A stretch of DNA of 18,354 nt, taken from positions 1-18,354 of the forward strand of contig CALGGH010000069.1 of the NCBI GenBank assembly GCA_937916415.1, given 5' to 3'. This DNA comes from an uncultured Lachnospiraceae bacterium (GTDB lineage: Bacteria; Bacillota; Clostridia; Lachnospirales; Lachnospiraceae). The notes under the pieces are model-generated. The model had not been told where the DNA came from. It did not search any database and worked only from the letters and a program-made list of their open reading frames with translations. This document shows, one piece after another, positions 13,379-18,354 of this stretch (positions within the stretch are counted from its first letter, which is position 1; each line of letters begins with the position of its first letter). The position numbers were made by a program, and so were the translations under genes.

Positions 13379-15790
13379 ATGGCACATCTCAGTTCACAAC
13401 GTGTTCAGGGGCTTGCCCCGGTATTTTTCCGTACCTTTATGAATCAACCTAATACAGACAACACTATATCGGTCCCCGCCGTGGCATTGCGCGGACTAAC
13501 CATATTACCGGACATGATCATACATTTTGACCTGAACCGTCCCAAGTCCATACAGGCGGTGGAAAAGGCCATGATGAATGAGGCCAGGCTTTTTTGCGTG
13601 ACGCAAAGGGACGTGGACCAGGATGAACCCGGGATCGAAGATCTTTTTACGTTAGGTTGCGTCGTCAAGATCAACCAGCTGCTCAAGATGCCCGGAGGCG
13701 TGATCAGGGTGCTGGCGGAGGGCCGTAACAGGGGATACCTCCGGGGGATTTCGGATGTGGACGGATACCTGACTGCGGACGTGCGCGTGGTTCAGGAAGA
13801 GGATGAACGCGAAGGCGTGGACCTGGAGACCGAGATCGCCATGGTCCGTGACCTCGGCGATGCGTTCAGGGAATACGTGACCGTTTTTCCCAAGGTAGGC
13901 AGGAGCCTGGAGGGGCACGTCAACGAGGCCGCGGACCTGGGCAGGCTCATAGATCAGATAGCGATCAACCTGCCGGTGCAGTATTCGCTGAAGCAGCAGA
14001 TCCTCGAGGCGGTGAACCTCAAGGAGAGATACACGGCGCTGTGCGGCATCATGCAGAACGAGATATCCGTGGCGCGCATCAGGGCTGACCTGGCCAAGGA
14101 CGTCAAGGAACGCGTCGACAAGAACCAGCAGGAGTACTTCCTGAGGGAGCAGATGCGCACGATCGAGGAAAAGCTGGGCGTCGGCGACGACAAGGCCGAG
14201 ATCGATCAGATGCAGGAAGCATGCGACACGCTGGAGGCTTCCGACGAGGTCAAGGCCAAGATTACCAAGGAAATAAACAGGCTCCGCAAGATGAGCGGCT
14301 ACAGCTCCGAGATAGCCGTGGAGCGGGGATACGTAGAGACGCTGCTGGAGCTTCCCTGGGACAAGGTCTCATCCGACAGGGAGGATATTAAGCTGGCCGA
14401 GGAGATCCTAAACAGGGATCATTACGGACTGACCAAGGTGAAGGAGAGGATACTCGAATTTCTGGCGGTCAGGATACTCAACGCCCATGGCGACAGTCCC
14501 ATCATATGCCTGGTGGGCCCTCCCGGCACGGGCAAGACCTCGATAGCCAGGAGCGTTGCCGAAGCACTGGACAAGCATTACGTGCGCATCAGCCTGGGCG
14601 GAGTGAGAGACGAGGCCGAGATCAGGGGACACAGACGCACCTACGTGGGCGCGATGCCCGGCAGGATCGTGAACGGACTCAGGCAGGCGGGGGTCAAAAA
14701 CCCTCTGATGCTCATAGACGAGATAGACAAGGTGAGCTCTGACTACAAGGGCGATATGTCGTCGGCGCTGCTGGAGGTGCTGGATTCGGAGCAGAACGTG
14801 AAGTTCAGGGATCATTATGTGGAGCTTCCCGTGGATCTGAGCCAGGTGATGTTCATCTGCACGGCCAACAATGCCGCGGATATCCCGAGGCCCCTGCTGG
14901 ACCGCATGGAGATCATAGAGGTCAGCAGCTACACGGCCAATGAGAAGTTCCACATAGCCAAGGAGCATCTGGTGCCCAAGTGCTTTGAAAAAAACGGCCT
15001 GACCATGGACGACATGACGATCACCGACGGCGCCCTGCGCAAGATCATCGGCGGCTATACCAGGGAGGCCGGAGTCAGGGGCCTGGAGAGAATGATCGGC
15101 GAGCTCTGCCGCAAGGTGGCGCGAAAGATACTCGAACGCCGGGAGGCGGGCAGGGAGAGCGAACTCATCAGGGTGAGCTCATCCAACCTGAAGGACTATC
15201 TCGGCAAGGTCAAGTTCGTCAGGGACAAGGCGGACAAGGCTGATCAGGTAGGCATAGTCCGCGGACTGGCATGGACCAGCGTGGGCGGCGACACCCTTGA
15301 GATAGAGGTCAACGTATGTCCCGGGCACGGACAGCTCTCGCTGACCGGCCAGATGGGCGACGTGATGAAGGAATCGGCTCAGGCGGGACTTGGCTACGTG
15401 AGGTCGATAGCCGGCATGTACGGAGTGGACCAAAAGACTTTTCAGAAATCGGACATCCACATGCACATACCCGAGGGCGCGGTGCCCAAGGACGGACCTT
15501 CGGCAGGCATCACCATGGCGACGGCGATGCTGAGCGCCCTGTCCGGGATACCGGTGAGGGGACGCCTGGCGATGACCGGCGAGATCACGCTGAGGGGCAG
15601 GGTCCTGCCCATAGGCGGCCTCAAGGAAAAGCTGCTGGCCGCATCACAGGCGGGCATAACACATGTTATCATCCCTAAGGAAAATGAAAAGGACTTAGAG
15701 GAGATAGACAAGGAGATCACCGAAGGACTAAAGATCACTCCGGTGAAGGACATGAAGGAAGTGCTGGACTTAAGCCTGGTGACGAGGTGA
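13379..15790 (+). CDS. lon: ATP-dependent Lon protease
   Basis: Soluble AAA+ serine protease that degrades misfolded and regulatory proteins; 803 aa from this start. The N-terminal substrate-binding domain begins at VPAVALRGLTILPDM. Walker A is GPPGTGKT (about 380-387), followed by Walker B LMLIDEIDK. The protease domain has the Ser-Lys dyad: Ser708 in PKDGPSAG and Lys749 in GGLKEKLLAA. The start is uncertain. ATG 13379 has AAGGTG eight bases upstream. ATG 13439 (MNQPNTDN, 783 aa) gives the N-terminus more usual for Lon but has no Shine-Dalgarno site. The extra 20 residues do not resemble Lon. A GGGG-CTTG-CCCC hairpin with nearby T-run (13408-13427) lies between the two starts. Confidence 0.97.
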   Translation: MAHLSSQRVQGLAPVFFRTFMNQPNTDNTISVPAVALRGLTILPDMIIHFDLNRPKSIQAVEKAMMNEARLFCVTQRDVDQDEPGIEDLFTLGCVVKINQLLKMPGGVIRVLAEGRNRGYLRGISDVDGYLTADVRVVQEEDEREGVDLETEIAMVRDLGDAFREYVTVFPKVGRSLEGHVNEAADLGRLIDQIAINLPVQYSLKQQILEAVNLKERYTALCGIMQNEISVARIRADLAKDVKERVDKNQQEYFLREQMRTIEEKLGVGDDKAEIDQMQEACDTLEASDEVKAKITKEINRLRKMSGYSSEIAVERGYVETLLELPWDKVSSDREDIKLAEEILNRDHYGLTKVKERILEFLAVRILNAHGDSPIICLVGPPGTGKTSIARSVAEALDKHYVRISLGGVRDEAEIRGHRRTYVGAMPGRIVNGLRQAGVKNPLMLIDEIDKVSSDYKGDMSSALLEVLDSEQNVKFRDHYVELPVDLSQVMFICTANNAADIPRPLLDRMEIIEVSSYTANEKFHIAKEHLVPKCFEKNGLTMDDMTITDGALRKIIGGYTREAGVRGLERMIGELCRKVARKILERREAGRESELIRVSSSNLKDYLGKVKFVRDKADKADQVGIVRGLAWTSVGGDTLEIEVNVCPGHGQLSLTGQMGDVMKESAQAGLGYVRSIAGMYGVDQKTFQKSDIHMHIPEGAVPKDGPSAGITMATAMLSALSGIPVRGRLAMTGEITLRGRVLPIGGLKEKLLAASQAGITHVIIPKENEKDLEEIDKEITEGLKITPVKDMKEVLDLSLVTR

Positions 15791-15794
15791 ATGA

Positions 15795-16379
15795 ATGGTA
15801 ATTAAGAGCGTGAACCTGGAATGCGTCTGCGGGGTGACGAGCACGCTGCCGAAGAATCAGCTGCCGGAGATAGCCTTTGCGGGCAAGAGCAACGTGGGCA
15901 AGTCATCGCTGATCAACGCGGTGATGAACCGAAAGGCCTATGCGAGGACTTCACAGACTCCCGGCAAGACGCAGACCATCAACTATTACAACATAAACGA
16001 CGCCTTTTATCTGGTGGATCTGCCGGGCTACGGATACGCCAAGGCCGGCAAGGAGGTGGCACAGACCTGGGGCAAGCTGATCGAGGACTATCTGTATCAG
16101 TCGGAGGCGCTTAGGCAGGTTTTCCTGCTGATCGACATACGTCACGAGCCTTCGGACAATGACAAAATGATGTATGACTGGGTCAGGGCCAGGGGATACG
16201 AACCGGTCATCATACTGACCAAGTCCGACAAGATCAAGAGGAGCCAGCTGAACAAACAGATCAGCGTGATCAAGAATTCGCTGAAGCTTACGGAAGGAAC
16301 ATTGGTGTTTACCTTTTCGGCGCTGAATAAGGACGGAAAGGAAGCAATCACGGATTATATAGAGGAGATTATCAAATAA
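15795..16379 (+). CDS. engB: Ribosome biogenesis GTPase EngB (YsxC/YihA)
   Basis: Essential small GTPase in late 50S ribosomal subunit assembly; 194 aa, normal length. G1 is GKSNVGKSS (30-38), G2 region TSQTPGKTQTIN (52-63), G3 DLPGYG (75-80), G4 TKSD (142-145), and G5 is FSA near the C-terminus. ATG 15795 lies four bases after the lon stop, with AGGTGA overlapping that stop. It ends in TAATG, sharing one base with the rho start. The lon-engB order is common in Firmicutes. Confidence 0.97.
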   Translation: MVIKSVNLECVCGVTSTLPKNQLPEIAFAGKSNVGKSSLINAVMNRKAYARTSQTPGKTQTINYYNINDAFYLVDLPGYGYAKAGKEVAQTWGKLIEDYLYQSEALRQVFLLIDIRHEPSDNDKMMYDWVRARGYEPVIILTKSDKIKRSQLNKQISVIKNSLKLTEGTLVFTFSALNKDGKEAITDYIEEIIK

Positions 16380-17851
16380 TGACGAGAGAACAGTATGAAA
16401 CACTAAAGCTTGCAGACCTGAAGGCATTGGCCAAGACCAGACAGATCAAGATACCTGCCGGTGCCAAAAAGGAAGACGTGATAAGCCTGATGCTTGAAAA
16501 GGACAGTGAGGAGGGCGGCAGGACCGCCGGAGTTCCCACTGCACCGGCCAGGGATCAGCGTCACTCCCAGCCTGCCAGGCCCGAACAACCGTCCAGGGGA
16601 GAGTCCCAGCCCGCCAGAAATGAGGGACAGCCGTCCAGAAACGAAGGCCAGCAGGGCGGAAGGTCCCAGCAGGAAGGCAGGTATGCCGTGGAGAGGACCA
16701 GGCCGGAGGAATTCTCACCCGAGGAGATCGGCCAGAAGGCTCACGGCATCCTCGAAGTAATGCCCGACGGCTTCGGCTTCATCAGGTGCGAAAATTACCT
16801 GCCCGGAGACAACGACGTATACGTGGCTCCCGGACAGATCAGGAGGTTCGGACTCAAGACCGGCGACATACTCGAGGGCATGACCAAGGTCAAGACTCAG
16901 AACGAAAAGTTCAGCGCACTGCTTTTCCTGCAGACCATCAACGGCTATGCGCCCGAGGTGGCCATGCGCAGGCCCAATTTCGAGGACCTCACCCCTGTTT
17001 TTCCCAACGAAAGGATACAGCTGGAGTATCCCGGCGTGGCTTCGTCCATGAGGATCATGGACCTGATCTGCCCCGTCGGCAAGGGACAGAGAGGAATGAT
17101 CGTGTCGCCTCCCAAGGCCGGCAAGACCACGCTGCTCAAGGAAGTGGCCAGGTCCGTCAAGCACAACAATCCCGACATACACCTGATCATCCTGCTTATC
17201 GACGAGCGTCCCGAGGAGGTTACCGACATCAAGGAAGCCATCGAGGGCAGGAACGTGGAAGTCATCTACTCGACCTTTGACGAGCTTCCCGAGCATCACA
17301 AGAGGGTGAGCGAGATGGTAATAGAGAGAGCCAGGAGGCTCGTGGAGCACGGCAAGGACGTAATGATCCTGCTCGATTCGATCACGAGGCTGGCCAGGGC
17401 GTACAACCTGACCGTGTCGCCTTCGGGCCGTACGCTGTCGGGCGGTCTTGATCCCGCGGCGCTGCACATGCCCAAGCGGTTCTTCGGCGCAGCCAGGAAG
17501 ATGAGGGAGGGCGGAAGCCTGACGATACTCGCCACCGCGCTCGTTGAGACCGGATCCAAGATGGACGACGTGGTATACGAGGAATTCAAGGGTACCGGCA
17601 ACATGGAAATGGTGCTGGACCGCAAGCTTTCCGAAAAGAGGGTGTTCCCCGCCATAGACCTGCCCAAGTCGAGCACGAGGCGCGAGGACCTGCTTCTCTC
17701 ACAGGAGGAGCTGGAGGCCATCAACATCATCCGCCGTTCGCTGAACGCATTGAAGCCGGATGACGCGGTGGACCATATTTTGGATCTGTTTGCCAGAACC
17801 AAGAATAATAATGAGTTCGTGCAGATGGTCAAGAAACAGAGGATAATATAA
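16379..17851 (+). CDS. rho: Transcription termination factor Rho
   Basis: Hexameric RNA-dependent ATPase that terminates transcription; 490 aa. The Rho_N helical domain is at about 1-42 (LADLKALAKTRQIKIP). An insert rich in Gln, Arg, Gly, Asn, Ser, Pro and Glu occupies about 43-114. The cold-shock-like RNA-binding domain follows (HGILEVMPDGFGFIR, DVYVAPGQIRRFGLKTGD). Walker A is PPKAGKTT (244-251), then ILLIDERPEEVTD and the secondary-channel loops SGGLDPAALHMPKRFFGAAR. The C-terminus VQMVKKQRII is typical. The start overlaps engB (TAATG), with GAGGAG about 11 bases upstream, so translation is probably coupled. The core looks fully functional; the insert makes the protein longer than the roughly 420-aa E. 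coli form. Confidence 0.97.
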   Translation: MTREQYETLKLADLKALAKTRQIKIPAGAKKEDVISLMLEKDSEEGGRTAGVPTAPARDQRHSQPARPEQPSRGESQPARNEGQPSRNEGQQGGRSQQEGRYAVERTRPEEFSPEEIGQKAHGILEVMPDGFGFIRCENYLPGDNDVYVAPGQIRRFGLKTGDILEGMTKVKTQNEKFSALLFLQTINGYAPEVAMRRPNFEDLTPVFPNERIQLEYPGVASSMRIMDLICPVGKGQRGMIVSPPKAGKTTLLKEVARSVKHNNPDIHLIILLIDERPEEVTDIKEAIEGRNVEVIYSTFDELPEHHKRVSEMVIERARRLVEHGKDVMILLDSITRLARAYNLTVSPSGRTLSGGLDPAALHMPKRFFGAARKMREGGSLTILATALVETGSKMDDVVYEEFKGTGNMEMVLDRKLSEKRVFPAIDLPKSSTRREDLLLSQEELEAINIIRRSLNALKPDDAVDHILDLFARTKNNNEFVQMVKKQRII

Positions 17852-17917
17852 GACAGGGGATTAATTAAGACAGAGGATTGATTAAGACAGAGGATTGATT
17901 AAGACAGCGGATTAATT
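17850..17917. repeat. Four tandem 17-bp repeats at the rho 3' end
   Basis: Units of consensus AAGACAGAGGATTRATT occupy 17850-17866, 17867-17883, 17884-17900 and 17901-17917. Units 2 and 3 are identical; units 1 and 4 differ at two positions each. Unit 1 begins inside the rho stop codon. A diverged copy, AAGAAACAGAGGATAATAT, forms the last rho codons (17831-17849), which suggests the array grew by slippage from the gene's own 3' end. A degenerate AAAACGGACAGG follows. No protein is encoded. Confidence 0.85.
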
Positions 17918-17931
17918 AAAACGGACAGGAA

Positions 17932-17966
17932 GGTGCACCGGGAATCATTCCAGGTGCACCCTTTTA
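17932..17966. terminator. Intrinsic terminator between rho and the ArsR-family gene
   Basis: GGTGCACC (17932-17939) pairs with GGTGCACC (17953-17960; the octamer is self-complementary). The inside can extend through GGAA/TTCC around a TCA loop. CTTTTAA follows on the plus strand. On the minus strand the same stem lies just after the ArsR-family stop codon, with T-rich sequence further on. It is therefore probably a bidirectional terminator for two convergent genes. The rho gene itself thus ends at an intrinsic, Rho-independent site. Confidence 0.8.
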
Positions 17967-18245
17967 ATGCTCTTCACGTATGTGCTCCATCCCCATGGCG
18001 ATGATGGTGCGCACGTGATCGTCATCCAGGGAATAAATGATCTGCTTGCCGTTGCGGCTGGCCTTGACCAGATGGGAGTTCTTGAGATTCTTGAGCTGAT
18101 GCGAAATGGCTGACTGAGTCATCCCGAGCCTGTCGGCCACGTCCTGCACGCACAGGTCATCATCCATCAGCGTCTGCATGATGCGAAGCCTGGTGACGTC
18201 TCCGAACACCTTGAATATTTCTGCCAAAAGTTCAGTTTCGTTCAT
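17964..18245 (-). CDS. ArsR/SmtB-family metal-sensing repressor
   Basis: A 93-aa winged-helix repressor. DNA-binding core: FGDVTRLRIMQTLMDDDLCV, then DVADRLGMTQSAISHQLKNL and the wing SRNGKQIIYSL. The alpha-5 metal site is recognisable as Asp75-x-His77 and, eleven residues on, His88-x2-Glu91, the same spacing as the SmtB zinc site (D104, H106, H117, E120). The alpha-3 cysteine pair is missing: only Cys32 in DLCVQD remains. A zinc sensor is thus the most likely assignment, inferred from spacing. On the minus strand AGGAG lies 11 bases before the ATG, a longer gap than usual. An upstream ATG is out of frame and stops at once. No transporter gene is visible; a target could lie beyond the right edge. 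Confidence 0.9.
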   Translation of the reverse strand: MNETELLAEIFKVFGDVTRLRIMQTLMDDDLCVQDVADRLGMTQSAISHQLKNLKNSHLVKASRNGKQIIYSLDDDHVRTIIAMGMEHIREEH

Positions 18246-18278
18246 GACTCATATGTCTCCTGATTACTCCATATATAG

Positions 18279-18303
18279 TAAGCAAAATTAAAAATTTCGC
18301 TTA
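18279..18303. promoter_or_regulatory. Operator-like dyad upstream of the ArsR-family gene
   Basis: TAAGCAAAATT (18279-18289) and AATTTCGCTTA (18293-18303) form an 11-bp inverted repeat with one mismatch and a 3-base centre. It is 34 bp upstream of the repressor start, next to an A/T-rich TACTATATAT segment on the minus strand that could be the -10. ArsR-family repressors commonly bind such A/T-rich dyads to autoregulate. The remaining bases to 18354 hold a 17-codon open minus-strand frame ending in the dyad (TAA at 18301-18303), too short to call. Confidence 0.5.
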
Positions 18304-18354
18304 GGAACTGTCACGAAATAACTTGAGCATATTGCGCAGGATGAATTCGCAGAA

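Noticed and set aside
16715..17467. Antisense open frame of 250 codons under rho
   Set aside because: Fully opposite conserved Rho domains; composition (His/Leu/Val/Gly-rich) is typical of a reverse-strand shadow.
17850..17917. CRISPR array
   Set aside because: Repeats are 17 bp, directly abutting with no spacers, and no cas genes are nearby; it is a simple tandem array.
18301..18354. Seventeen open minus-strand codons ending in TAA at the right edge (FILRNMLKLFRDSS at the end)
   Set aside because: Could be the 3' end of a gene entering from the right, but it is too short to recognise and its stop falls in the operator-like dyad.

Overview
The window is an ordinary chromosomal segment of a fairly GC-rich bacterium (mid-to-high 50s percent GC by eye). 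It most likely comes from a Clostridia / Lachnospiraceae-type Firmicute. That placement is an inference from gene content: a run tig-clpP-clpX-lon-engB, a methionine synthase whose reactivation domain is a separate gene, a DUF4037/DUF4125 protein, and Shine-Dalgarno-led genes packed with ATGA or TAATG overlaps. I see no integrase, transposase, CRISPR array, tRNA or rRNA.

Region 1 (1-2112): the 3' part of a gene for a secreted GH53 endo-beta-1,4-galactanase with an Ig-like domain and a C-terminal carbohydrate-binding-like domain. It enters from beyond the left edge. Region 2 (2113-2525) has no intact gene. It holds a strong sigma-A-like promoter and the decayed core of an ECF-transporter S-component (UPF0397-like), and ends at the metF ribosome binding site.

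Region 3 (2526-9230) is a one-carbon/methionine operon. It runs metF (methylene-THF reductase), a stand-alone MetH reactivation-domain protein, metH (homocysteine, folate and B12 modules only), and then a gene translationally coupled to metH. That last gene encodes a three-part protein: TPR repeats, a DUF4037 nucleotidyltransferase-like domain and a DUF4125 domain. The first three genes together supply a complete B12-dependent methionine synthase with its methyl donor. The fourth has no known role and is the best candidate here for undescribed biology.

Region 4 (9247-10103): a CYTH/triphosphate-tunnel protein on the minus strand, then a 371-bp divergent spacer unusually rich in inverted repeats, with a good tig promoter (9941-9969). 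Region 5 (10104-17851) is a protein quality-control and housekeeping run: tig, clpP, clpX, lon, engB, rho. These cover nascent-chain folding, ClpXP and Lon proteolysis, 50S assembly and transcription termination. clpP-clpX overlap by ATGA and engB-rho by TAATG. Rho carries a low-complexity polar insert.

Region 6 (17850-18354): four 17-bp tandem repeats that appear to have grown from the 3' end of rho, a strong intrinsic terminator shared by the convergent genes, and an ArsR/SmtB-family repressor on the minus strand with an SmtB-like zinc site and an operator-like dyad upstream.
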